In this document: positions 1 to 8,500 of the stretch, piece by piece
How positions within the stretch are numbered: the stretch's first letter is position 1
Layout: each line of letters starts with the position of its first letter
Origin: Planctomycetota bacterium
GTDB lineage: Bacteria > Planctomycetota > UBA1135 > UBA2386
Direction of reading: 5' to 3'
Length of the DNA stretch: 37,656 nucleotides
NCBI GenBank assembly: GCA_020851075.1
Contig: JADZDL010000097.1
Span: forward strand, 1 to 37,656
Notes under the pieces: model-generated
The model's input: only the letters and a program-made list of their open reading frames with translations
The model's database searches: none
Told to the model about the DNA's origin: nothing
Program-made: the position numbers and the translations under genes

Positions 1-56
1 CTCAGGCAGAGCGCGGCCACGGCCAAGGCGCAGAGGGCAAGGGCCCGCGCGTTCAT
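1..56 (-). CDS. Partial exported protein, next gene of the Bat operon (N-terminus only)
   Basis: Only the first 18 codons are inside the window. They read MNARALALCALAVAALCL, a basic start followed by a hydrophobic run typical of a signal peptide or first membrane segment. The ATG overlaps the TGA of the upstream VWA gene as ATGA (bases 53-56), the same coupling seen at the other junctions of this operon. In Bat operons the gene after the two VWA genes is usually a TPR-containing exported protein (BatC/BatE type) or BatD, so one of these is expected. That is inference from position; no domain is visible. Confidence 0.6.
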   Translation of the reverse strand, partial: MNARALALCALAVAALCL

Positions 57-1045
57 CTTCGACCTCGCATTCGCAACGGCATCACACTGCGCAGCATCCA
101 GAACAGGAGCGCCAGCAGCAAGGGCCATTGGAAACGGTGTGCGTGGTCGCGATCGGGTAACAACGCGGCGGCAGACGCGGCGCGCGGCAGCAGGGCCTCG
201 GCATAGAGGCGCACCAGCGCGTCCGGGGCCGCGACTGCAAACGTACCACCACCGGCCGCGGCGACCAAAGCAAGGCTATCGAGGTCGAGCGCCGTCACGA
301 CTTCGGCACCCGTCGCATCCCGCAAGAACACTTCGCCGTCCGGAGTGTCGACGACGATCTTGCTGCCGGCCGCGGTGCCAAAGCCGAGACAGTGCACGAC
401 GAGGCCACGTTCGCGCGCGCGCTCGGCCGCTGCGCGCCCGCTGCCCGAGAAGTCCTCACCATCGGTGAGCACCACGATCGAACCGGCGACCGCGCGGCTG
501 CGCAGCAGCGCCGTGCTGGCCACGTCGATCGCCGCGCCGAGGTCCGACCCGCCGCGCAGGACGACCGAAGGGTCCATCGTCCGCGCGAGCACCGCGACCG
601 AATCGAGATCGGCGGTCAACGGCACCGCGAGCTGCGCCGTGCCAGCAAACGCGACGAGGCCGAGGCGCGCGCCGGGGGCCATCGCGGCCAAGGCGGCGAC
701 TTCGCGCTGCGCCGCGAGCAGCCGATCGGGTTCGAGATCGCGCGCGCGCATCGACCGCGAGACATCGAGGCAGACCACGACATCGGGGCCAGTGGGTTCG
801 CCGGGGCCCTCACCCCAGATCGGGCACAGCAGGGCCAAGGTGCACAGCAGTGCAGCAAGGCCACCACACAGCTGGCGAGTGCGCTCGAAGCGGCGGGCGC
901 CAAGCAGCGCCGTTTCGCGCCGGCCAAACACCTGCCGGCTGCGCGCGGCGTGCTGTGCATCCTGCCGCAGGGCCCACCAGGCGAGTGCGGGCACGACGAA
1001 CACGGCCGGCCACCACCACGGCAAGACAAAGAGCAGGGCACTCAC
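53..1045 (-). CDS. batB: BatB-like membrane protein with VWA domain
   Basis: This is the second of two consecutive von Willebrand A membrane proteins. The start chosen is the GTG at 1045, which overlaps the TGA of the preceding gene as GTGA. An in-frame GTG at 1078 would add 11 residues and lengthen the overlap to 37 bases. Numbered from the longer start, a first membrane hairpin covers about residues 12-37 and a second segment about 71-88. The VWA metal-site motif DVSRS lies at 105-109 and TDGED at 205-209, with a final membrane segment near 318-331. The usual metal-site Thr region reads GGSD here, so the third ligand position is less certain. Known Bat proteins are implicated in stress tolerance and envelope functions, but their biochemical role is unsettled. 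Confident as a Bat-type VWA protein; the B label rests on order. Confidence 0.88.
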   Translation of the reverse strand: MSALLFVLPWWWPAVFVVPALAWWALRQDAQHAARSRQVFGRRETALLGARRFERTRQLCGGLAALLCTLALLCPIWGEGPGEPTGPDVVVCLDVSRSMRARDLEPDRLLAAQREVAALAAMAPGARLGLVAFAGTAQLAVPLTADLDSVAVLARTMDPSVVLRGGSDLGAAIDVASTALLRSRAVAGSIVVLTDGEDFSGSGRAAAERARERGLVVHCLGFGTAAGSKIVVDTPDGEVFLRDATGAEVVTALDLDSLALVAAAGGGTFAVAAPDALVRLYAEALLPRAASAAALLPDRDHAHRFQWPLLLALLFWMLRSVMPLRMRGRR

Positions 1046-2049
1046 GGCAACACCGCCAACGTGCGACGCACGAGCCACCGGCCAAGCCCGAGCAGCAGGA
1101 TGGCGGCGGCGAGGGGCCAGGCGAAGAGTTCCCGCGTGAGCACCCGCGGTTCTGCAAACTCCACCTTCTCGAGCGCATCGATCTCATCGTAGACGCGCTG
1201 CAGCCCAGCGACGTCGCGCGCGGTGAAGAACTTGCCACCCGTCACTTCGGCGACTTCGCGCACGGCCTTCGTATCGAGCGCCACAAAACGCCCGTCCGGC
1301 TTCTGGTTGCCCTGCCCGACGACGATCGTGTGCACGCGCACCCCCAGACGCGCGCAGAGCTGCGCGGCGTGCACGGGGGCCACTTCCTGCGGCGTTGCGG
1401 CGGTGGCGACGTTCTCTTCGCCATCGGTAAGTAGCACGATCACCTTGCTCGCGGCTTTGGAACGGCGCAGCACGGCCGCGGCCTGCGCCACGGCATTGCC
1501 GATGCCGGTCGCATCTTCGGGGCTGTCCTTGCCGACGAGTTTCACGGCGCGCAGCAGTTCGGCAGTGGCAGCGTGGTCGAGGGTCGGCGGACAACGCAGA
1601 TCCGCGTAGCGCGCAAAACTCACAAACCCGGTGCGGTCGTTGGCACGCTGCTGCACGAAGGCGGCGGCCACTTCGCCGACGATATCGAGGCGCGTGCGCC
1701 GGTCGCCGAGGTCGGTGGCAGCCATCGACGAACTCGTATCGATGCAGAGCAACACGTCGATGCCTGCCCGTTCGGGTGGCAAGGGCACACGCTCGATCGG
1801 GCGCGCCATCGCGAGGATGCCGAGCGCGAGCGCCACCGTGGCCAGCGCTTCGGGCAACCAGGCCAGTCGTTGGCGGAAGCTCGCCGGCAAGGGCGCATTT
1901 CCGGCCAGGTCCTGGACGAGCAGGCGCGCGGCCGCAAAGGGCACCGCGGGACCACGCGAACGCACGAACCACACGATTGGCACGAGCGCTAGCATGGTGA
2001 GCCACCAGGGGTCACGCAGCGACCAGCCGAACGCCAATTGCGCGATCAA
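1042..2049 (-). CDS. batA: BatA-like membrane protein with VWA domain
   Basis: The 335-residue protein has the classic BatA layout. It has an N-terminal membrane segment (about 15-30), a second at about 67-84, a periplasmic VWA domain (about 97-300) and a C-terminal membrane segment (about 310-327). The metal-dependent adhesion site is complete: DTSSS at 104-108, TGIG starting at Thr181, and TDGEE at 208-212. The start is a TTG at 2049 that overlaps the upstream TGA as TTGA. A rare start codon is accepted because the overlap pattern is the same as for its neighbours and the next in-frame ATG (residue 19) would remove the first membrane segment. It probably assembles with the neighbouring VWA and DUF58 proteins at the cytoplasmic membrane. 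This is inferred from family context. Confidence 0.9.
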   Translation of the reverse strand: MIAQLAFGWSLRDPWWLTMLALVPIVWFVRSRGPAVPFAAARLLVQDLAGNAPLPASFRQRLAWLPEALATVALALGILAMARPIERVPLPPERAGIDVLLCIDTSSSMAATDLGDRRTRLDIVGEVAAAFVQQRANDRTGFVSFARYADLRCPPTLDHAATAELLRAVKLVGKDSPEDATGIGNAVAQAAAVLRRSKAASKVIVLLTDGEENVATAATPQEVAPVHAAQLCARLGVRVHTIVVGQGNQKPDGRFVALDTKAVREVAEVTGGKFFTARDVAGLQRVYDEIDALEKVEFAEPRVLTRELFAWPLAAAILLLGLGRWLVRRTLAVLP

Positions 2050-2966
2050 GCGACGACCTCCCCATTCCTGGCGGCGGGAGGCACGGTTTCGAGCACAAAC
2101 ACGATCGCCACGCTGCGCGCCGCTTCGTGCGCGGCCTGGTCCGGACGCCGCGCGGCGAACTTGACGAAGTCACAATGTTGCAAGCACTGCTGCAACGCCG
2201 CGGTGCCCACGGGCACGGCAGCCACCAGTTGTTCACTCGTGCAGACACGCGCGCGCACCCCAAAGTGGCGCCCCGCGTAGTCGCGCACGAGGTCGGCGAG
2301 GCGTTCGTAGTAGTGGGCCAGCGCCGCCAGGTCCCCATCGGCGGGCAGCTGCAGGCTAGAGAGCTCACTGAGCACCTGGGCGTGCTGGGGCAGATGCCCA
2401 ACCAATGGTGCTGACGGCAAGACCACCGGGATTGGCGCGCGCCGCGAACGCCACCATCCAAGCGACAGAAGTGCGGCGAATCCGGCGCCGAGCGCCCACA
2501 GCCAGAACCGCGACGGCGCCACCTGCCGCATGCCACTCGCCCACTCGAGCTCGCCGATCGGCTCCCCGAGTTGCGAGGTGATGGGCAATGCCGGCGACCT
2601 GGCGACCAGTTCCTGGCTCTCCCCGCGCGGGCCACGAAAGCGCGTGCGCACGGCAATCACCGGCAAGGTGCCCACCCCCAGCGCGCGCACCGTGTAACGA
2701 CGCTGTTCGGTGCTCTGGGTCGCATCCTGGACGAAGCCAGCGTTCACGAACTCGCCGAGCAACGGCGCCCATGCGGCCTCGTCGACGGTCGCCGCGCTCC
2801 AGCCTATAGGCCACTGCCGTTCGAGCACGAACGTGATGCTGGCCCCAAACGGCACGGCTTGCCCTGGCGCGAGCCCTTCGGCACGCAACTCGGCACGGCA
2901 CTGGCCCGGCAAGTAGAGCGGCAGCACGAAGAGCGCGACCGCGAACCGGCGCAGGCGTGCCCTCAC
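2046..2966 (-). CDS. Bat operon membrane protein, signal peptide + beta-rich domain + TM + cytoplasmic domain (DUF4381/BatD-like)
   Basis: The 306-residue protein begins with a signal peptide (basic RARLRR, then hydrophobic residues about 8-20). A roughly 125-residue exported domain follows, whose composition suggests an immunoglobulin-like beta fold. One membrane segment lies near 153-172, with a cytoplasmic C-terminal part of about 130 residues after the basic stop RSRR. The layout, and its place between the DUF58 and BatA genes, fits the small DUF4381-type protein of Bat/MoxR operons. The N-terminal half resembles a shortened BatD. Family assignment is by architecture and position only; no diagnostic motif was recognised. 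The start is a GTG at 2966 overlapping the DUF58 stop as GTGA. Confidence 0.75.
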   Translation of the reverse strand: MRARLRRFAVALFVLPLYLPGQCRAELRAEGLAPGQAVPFGASITFVLERQWPIGWSAATVDEAAWAPLLGEFVNAGFVQDATQSTEQRRYTVRALGVGTLPVIAVRTRFRGPRGESQELVARSPALPITSQLGEPIGELEWASGMRQVAPSRFWLWALGAGFAALLSLGWWRSRRAPIPVVLPSAPLVGHLPQHAQVLSELSSLQLPADGDLAALAHYYERLADLVRDYAGRHFGVRARVCTSEQLVAAVPVGTAALQQCLQHCDFVKFAARRPDQAAHEAARSVAIVFVLETVPPAARNGEVVA

Positions 2967-3910
2967 CGCTTCGCCTCGCGCAGTTCGCGCATGCGGAAGA
3001 AACGCAGGATCGGCTGCGCAATCGCGGCCAGATCGGGCACCGCGGGAATCGTGATCTCGATGCGGTCGATGCGCGATCTCTTCAGCACCTCATCCGTGTG
3101 TGCGCGCAGTTCGGCGGCGCGCCGGAGGAACATCTCACGCCCACGCGGCGCCGCGAGGTCCACGACCTGGCGCCGCCCCGTCTCCGGGTCCACCACGCGC
3201 AGCATCGCCGCGGGCGGATCGAGCAGTTCGGGTGGTGTGAGGCGCACGGCGACAACGTCGTGCCGCCGCCCACAGACGAGGAACTCGGCTTCGTGGCCCA
3301 GCGACAGAAAGTCCGACAGCAGGAAGATCACCGTGCGGTGGCGCAGCGCCCGCGACGCCTGCGCGGCGAGTTCGCCGAGGTCGGTGCCGGCTTGCTTGCC
3401 GCGCAGCAGCAGCACATCGCGCACGACACGCAGCACATGGCCAGCACCCTTGCGCGGCAGCACGAAGCGCTCGACGTCGGCACTGCCGGCGATGAGCCCG
3501 ATGCGGTCGTTGTTGGCGATCGCGGCGAGGCCCAGCAGCGCACAGAAACGCGCGGCGACCTGCCGCATCGACCAGCCCCCAAAGCCCGCATCCATCGACG
3601 CCGAGAGATCGAGCGCAAAGACCACGGTCAGCTCGCGCTCCTCGACGAAGCGCTTCACGAACGGCCGCCCGACGCGCGCGGTGACGTTCCAATCGACGGT
3701 GCGCGGATCGTCCCCTTCGGCGTACTCGCGCACGTCGGCAAACTCGATGCCAGCACCGCGGAAGGTCGACCGGTACCCGCCGGAGAGCACGTCCGTGACG
3801 AGGCGGCTGCTCTGCACTTCGATGCGGCGCACCTCCGCGAGCACGGCGGACAACGACTCCGGTTCCGCCGGTGGCAGCAGCGGTTCGGGCTTGTGGCGGC
3901 GGAAGATCAT
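2963..3910 (-). CDS. DUF58 domain protein (BatF-like)
   Basis: The 315-residue protein is a strong match to the DUF58 family. The signature region at residues 46-79 has the family order: S-x3-G-x-G-x-EF, then R-x-Y, then GDD-x-R, then DWN-x-x-AR. It is followed by a degenerate VWA start, DLSAS, at 101-105. There is no membrane segment, so it is probably cytoplasmic. DUF58 proteins usually sit directly after a MoxR AAA+ ATPase; none is adjacent here. The ATG at 3910 is preferred because the signature begins about 45 residues in, as usual. The open frame continues upstream to 4423, but that part lies opposite the response regulator gene and is not protein-like. First gene of the operon, with a 164-base divergent gap upstream. 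Confidence 0.92.
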   Translation of the reverse strand: MIFRRHKPEPLLPPAEPESLSAVLAEVRRIEVQSSRLVTDVLSGGYRSTFRGAGIEFADVREYAEGDDPRTVDWNVTARVGRPFVKRFVEERELTVVFALDLSASMDAGFGGWSMRQVAARFCALLGLAAIANNDRIGLIAGSADVERFVLPRKGAGHVLRVVRDVLLLRGKQAGTDLGELAAQASRALRHRTVIFLLSDFLSLGHEAEFLVCGRRHDVVAVRLTPPELLDPPAAMLRVVDPETGRRQVVDLAAPRGREMFLRRAAELRAHTDEVLKRSRIDRIEITIPAVPDLAAIAQPILRFFRMRELREAKR

Positions 3911-4040
3911 CGGGCCGGCGAAGCGTACCGCCTGACGGAGGCAAGTCGACCCGTTCACGCGAGTTACCGTTCGGGCCGCTGGGCACTTCGGACGTTCAGG
4001 CAACGCCCCAGGTCTGCCGATGAAGACCCGTCGCACGAAT

Positions 4041-4054
4041 CCGACGGCCGTCGG
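4041..4054. promoter_or_regulatory. Perfect 14-base palindrome upstream of the response regulator
   Basis: CCGACGGCCGTCGG is perfectly self-complementary and ends 20 bases before the ATG of the NtrC-type regulator. The flanks GAAT and TTC extend the symmetry imperfectly. It lies in the 164-base gap between the divergent DUF58 and regulator genes, so a dimeric protein bound here could influence either. Autoregulation by the regulator itself is a guess; an mRNA hairpin just before the ribosome-binding site is the alternative. No convincing -24/-12 sigma-54 element was seen in the gap. Confidence 0.4.
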
Positions 4055-4074
4055 TTCAGCGCGACGGAGGCCCG

Positions 4075-5445
4075 ATGACCAAGATCCTGCTCGCCGACCC
4101 CGACCCGCGTTCTGTGCAAGACCTGCGCGACCTGCTCGCGCAGCGCGGTTTCGAACTCGACGCGGCGGCCGATGTCGCGCACGCGCTCGAGCCGGTTGCC
4201 GATGGCGACATCGACCTCGTGCTCTGCGATTTGGCCTTGCCCGGCGGCGGTGGCCTGCGCCTGCTGCAGGAGATCCGCACCACCCATCCGGAGACCGCGG
4301 TCGTGCTGCTGTCGGCGTTCGGGTCGGTGCAGGATGCCGTGCAGGCCATGCAGAACGGCGCCGCGGACTTCCTCGGCAAGCCGTGGGCGCCCGACCAGGT
4401 GCTCGTGGCCGTCGATCGCGCACTCGAGAAGACCGCGCTGCAGAAGGAGAACCACGCGCTGCGTTCGGCCCTCGACGACCGCTTGCGCCTCGAAAACGTC
4501 GTCGGCACCGACCCGCGCATGCAGGCGATCTTCAAGACCGTGAAGGCCGTCGCCGACACCCGCACGACCGTGCTCATCACCGGCGAATCGGGCACCGGCA
4601 AGACCCTGCTCGCGCGCGCGCTGCATTCGCTGAGTGCCCGCCGCAGCGGGCCGTTTGTCGAAGTCAACTGCGGCGCGCTGCCCGAAAGCCTGCTCGAAAG
4701 CGAACTGTTCGGCCATCAGAAGGGGTCCTTCACGGGGGCCACCCGCGACAAGATCGGCAAGTTCGAAGCCGCCAACGGTGGCACCATCTTCCTCGATGAG
4801 ATCGGCACCAGTTCGCCGGCGTTCCAGGTGAAATTGCTGCGTGTGCTGCAGGATCGGGTGATCGAACGCGTCGGCGACACCAAGACGATTCCGGTCGATG
4901 TGCGCATCGTGCTCGCGACCAACAAGAACCTCGAAACCGCCGTGGCCGCGGGCGAGTTCCGTGAGGACCTCTACTACCGCATCAACGTGATCACGGTCGA
5001 AATGCCGCCCCTGCGCGAACGACGCAGCGACATCGGCAACCTGGCGCAGCACTTCCTGCGACGGTTTGCCACCGAACACGGCCGCCCGGCCCTGTCCTTC
5101 AGCGAACGCGCCCTCGCCACGCTGATCGCGGCCCCCTGGCCCGGCAACGTGCGCCAGCTCGAGAACCTCATCGAACGCGCGGTCGTGCTGAGCCAGGGCC
5201 CGACGCTGGACCTGCCCGACCTGCCCGCCGGCCTGCAGGCCGCTGCCAACCCCGCGCGCAGTGCCGAACCAGACCTCGCCGCAGGCCCGCTATTGCCCCT
5301 CAAGGAAGCCCTGGAGGGCCCCGAAAAGCGCATCATCGAGCGGGCCCTCGAACAATGTGGCGGCAACCGCGAGAAGGCCGCCAAACTGCTCTTGATCAAC
5401 CGCAGCACGTTGTTTCACAAGCTGCGCAAGTACGGCATTCGCTGA
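4075..5445 (+). CDS. NtrC-family sigma-54-dependent response regulator
   Basis: The 456-residue protein has all three NtrC modules. The receiver domain (1-120) has phosphoacceptor Asp52, Ser80 and Lys102. The AAA+ domain (about 140-370) has the Walker A motif GESGTGKT at 170-177, the sigma-54 contact loop as GSFTGA at 217-222 and Walker B around LDE at 240-242. A C-terminal Fis-type helix-turn-helix covers about 415-456. It should activate sigma-54 promoters when phosphorylated. The usual loop is GAFTGA; Ser at the second position is a known natural variant. A clear GGAGG lies 4 bases before the ATG. No sensor kinase is in the window, so its partner is unknown. Its place beside an exosortase EPS locus and a TPR protein recalls PrsR of proteobacterial loci, but orthology was not tested. 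Confidence 0.95.
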   Translation: MTKILLADPDPRSVQDLRDLLAQRGFELDAAADVAHALEPVADGDIDLVLCDLALPGGGGLRLLQEIRTTHPETAVVLLSAFGSVQDAVQAMQNGAADFLGKPWAPDQVLVAVDRALEKTALQKENHALRSALDDRLRLENVVGTDPRMQAIFKTVKAVADTRTTVLITGESGTGKTLLARALHSLSARRSGPFVEVNCGALPESLLESELFGHQKGSFTGATRDKIGKFEAANGGTIFLDEIGTSSPAFQVKLLRVLQDRVIERVGDTKTIPVDVRIVLATNKNLETAVAAGEFREDLYYRINVITVEMPPLRERRSDIGNLAQHFLRRFATEHGRPALSFSERALATLIAAPWPGNVRQLENLIERAVVLSQGPTLDLPDLPAGLQAAANPARSAEPDLAAGPLLPLKEALEGPEKRIIERALEQCGGNREKAAKLLLINRSTLFHKLRKYGIR

Positions 5446-5504
5446 ACCCTCCCGAACACCGCGTGCGTCCGTTCCTGGCTTCGATATAAAAGAGCACCCA
5501 GCGC

Positions 5505-8500
5505 ATGTTCAGCCGCAGCTTCAAGGTATTCGGGGTTCTCTTCCTCGCCGTCCTCGCCGGCGTCTGGGCCTTTGCCGCCCTGGGCCTCAGCGGCCCCGAA
5601 GAAGTGCTGCGCGACGCACAGGCCCGGTTTGAGCGCGGCGAATACCAGCGCACGATCGATCTATTGAACGGCACCGAACATGCCGCGAGCATGCAGAAGG
5701 ACCGCTCGAAGCGGGCGCGGCTGTTGCGGCTGCGGTATGCCGCGCAATCGCAACTCGGCAATGCCGTCGGCGCCCGCGATGATCTGGAGAGCCTGCTCTT
5801 GCTGACCGGCGACAGCGACCCGGCGCTGCGCCTCGACCAGATCCGTCTGCTGGCCATGGTCGGCGAAGGCGAACGCGCTTTGCAGCTGGCCCGCACCCTG
5901 CTGCAGCAGCTGCCCGCGGACGGGCCCGCTCCCAACCGCGAACGGGCGCTCGAACTCGCCGGCGAAGCCTGCCAGACGGCCTACCGCGACGAACTCGTCA
6001 GCGTGTTCGGCCTCATCGAGCGCGATCTCGGGCCGGAGAAGGGGCCAATGGCGCGCACCGCCCTGCTCACGTTCCTCTACCGGCCCGACGGTGATCCGGA
6101 GGTGCAGCAGGGCATCGAGAACGTGCGCCTCGCCTACAACACCCAATCCGCGCTGCTCGCCACCTGGCCGTCGTTGTTGCGCCGTCTGCAGGATCTGCGC
6201 ACGCGCGTGCAGGAGGCCCTTGGCTATTTCCAGAAGAGCCTCGAAGCCGGCGGAGCCCCCGTCGCGGCGATGCGCGGGCTCGCGCTCTCGCTGGACCAAT
6301 CCCAACGCACGTTCGACCTGCTCCTGCTCTGCGACAGCTACCGGCAGCGTTTCCAACACAAGTATGTCTACGAAGCCGGGGCGGCGGCGGCCTGGGCGCA
6401 GGTGCGAGCCGGACAGTACGAAGGTGCCATCGCTACCGCCCAACGTTGGCTGCCGTCGAAGTCCATTCCCGAACGGCTGAAGCAGGGGCAGATCGAGGCC
6501 GACGCCGGCCTCGGCGACCTGTTGCTTGCCCGCTGCGTCGCGGCCTGGCGGCTCGGGGATCGGCAGGCCCTCGAACGACTCGCCACCGATATCCGGACCC
6601 TCAGCACCGCCGAGATCAAGTTCCCCCTGGTCAGCAGCCTCATGTATGGCGTGCTCGCCGCCAAACGCGGCGAGTGGAAGAACGCCGACGGGTCCCTGCG
6701 CGGAACCAACTACTTCCTGCAGCGTACCGCGGTCGCCGTCGAACAGCAGGACCTCATGCCCGAGCTCGTCGCGCTGCGCGTGAAGTGCCTGCGCGAGCTC
6801 GGCAACATGGACAACGAGATCCTGGCCGTGCTCGCCGACTGGGCGAAAGTGCGACCGTCGGACCCGCGTCCCCTGCTCGCGCACGCGCAGTTCCAGCTCG
6901 ACCGTGGCCAGCCTGCGGCGGCCCTCGTGGCCCTTGAGGAAGCGGCGCGGTTTGCGCCCAACGACCCCGAGGTGTTCACGATGCGGCTGCGCGCCAGCAC
7001 CTTGGTGACCAGCGATTCGAGCCAGGATGGTGAGGGCCTCTACCTCCAGTGCCTGCGGCGCCGCGCGCTGTTCCCCGAAGTGCAGAATCCGCTTGGCTAC
7101 CTGCTCTGCGCCGAAGCCGCTCTGCGCCACGGCGCCGCGGCGATCGCGCGGGAATGCGCGACCTACGCCATCGACAAGTTCCCATCCGCGCGCGAACCGC
7201 GCCTGTTGAAGGCGCGCGCCGAGATGATCGGCACCCGGCCCGCCGACCGCAATCCCGCCGAAGCGGCGCGGATCCTGCTGCAACTGCTCGACGAGTACCC
7301 GCACGACGAGGCGATCGCCCTGCTCGCCGTCGAAGCGCATCGGCAAGCCAACCTGCCGCTCGGTGGTTTGCTAGCGAGAGCGATGAGCAACTGCGCTCCC
7401 TCGCCCACGCTCACCGCCGAACTGCTGCGCTCCGCGCTGGCAGATGGCCGCAGCGACGCCGTTTCGTTCGTGCCAACCCCATTGCCCACCGGCAACGCGG
7501 AACTCACGATCCTCGCCGCCCACGCGCTGGCCAAAGCGGGCCGCGGCAAGGAGGCCGAGCCGCTGCTGGCGAGCCTCGCGACTGGCGCAGCGGACCTCCC
7601 GCTCGCCCAGCGCGGCGAACTGGCCTCGGCGCTGGTCGCCAACTGGCTCGGCCTCGCCAGCACGCAAGACGACATGGCCCTGCTGCCGATCGTCGAGCGC
7701 AACCTCGTGCAGTTCGCGCTCGGTGCGTCCAGCAGTGCCACGGCCCTGCTGCAGGCGGCATACCAGCTCGAAGAATCGCATCCGCAGACGGCCTACACGC
7801 TATGCACGGCCGCCTTCCAGGCCGCCGATCCCGAACACCGGAGCGGAGCGGACCTCGTGCTCGCCGGACGCCTTGCCAGCCAAAACGGGCGTTTGCAGCT
7901 CGCCGTCGACCACTTCACGGCGGCCCTGGCATTTGCCGATGGTCGCGCCGCCGCCGAACCGTTGGCGCGCCTCTGCTTCGCAAACGGCCACTCGGCGCGC
8001 GCGTTGCAGGCCTACCAGCTCACCACCAACCCGATCGACGGCGCCCTCGCCCTGCGCGCCGCCGACACCGTGCGCGCCCAGGTCCTGGCCACCGAGGCCT
8101 TGCAGCGCGACGGCGCCGACCTGCTCGCGCACGTGGTCATGGCCTGCTTTGGCCAATCGCCGCTCGCCAACGACCTCACGGTGCCGGGCCTGCCGGAGCG
8201 CCAGAACGTTCTCGAGCTGGCCAGCATGCTTGACCTGCCCGAACTCGGCCCGCTGGCGCTGCCGCGCGCCCAGGCACTCGCCGCGTCCTTGCCGCAATCG
8301 CCCACGGCCCAACTGCTGCTGGCCCGCGCCTTGCGCTACATCGACCGGGCGCCGCTCGCGGCGACCCTGCACACCCGACTCATGGCCCGGCAGGCGACCT
8401 CTCCGATCTTCTGGCGCGAAGTCGCACTCGCCGCCGCAGATCCCAAGTACCCGCTGTCCGAAGACATGAAGGTCGCGCTGGCGATCGCCGCCGCCCAGCA

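Noticed and set aside
3911..4423. Extension of the DUF58 gene upstream to 4423
   Set aside because: The added residues are Arg/Pro-rich and lie opposite the receiver domain of the response regulator. The DUF58 signature has its normal distance from the ATG at 3910.
5661..7346. A 561-codon minus-strand frame inside the TPR gene
   Set aside because: No start context, domain or neighbour supports it. The plus-strand protein has a membrane anchor and helical repeats running through the region.
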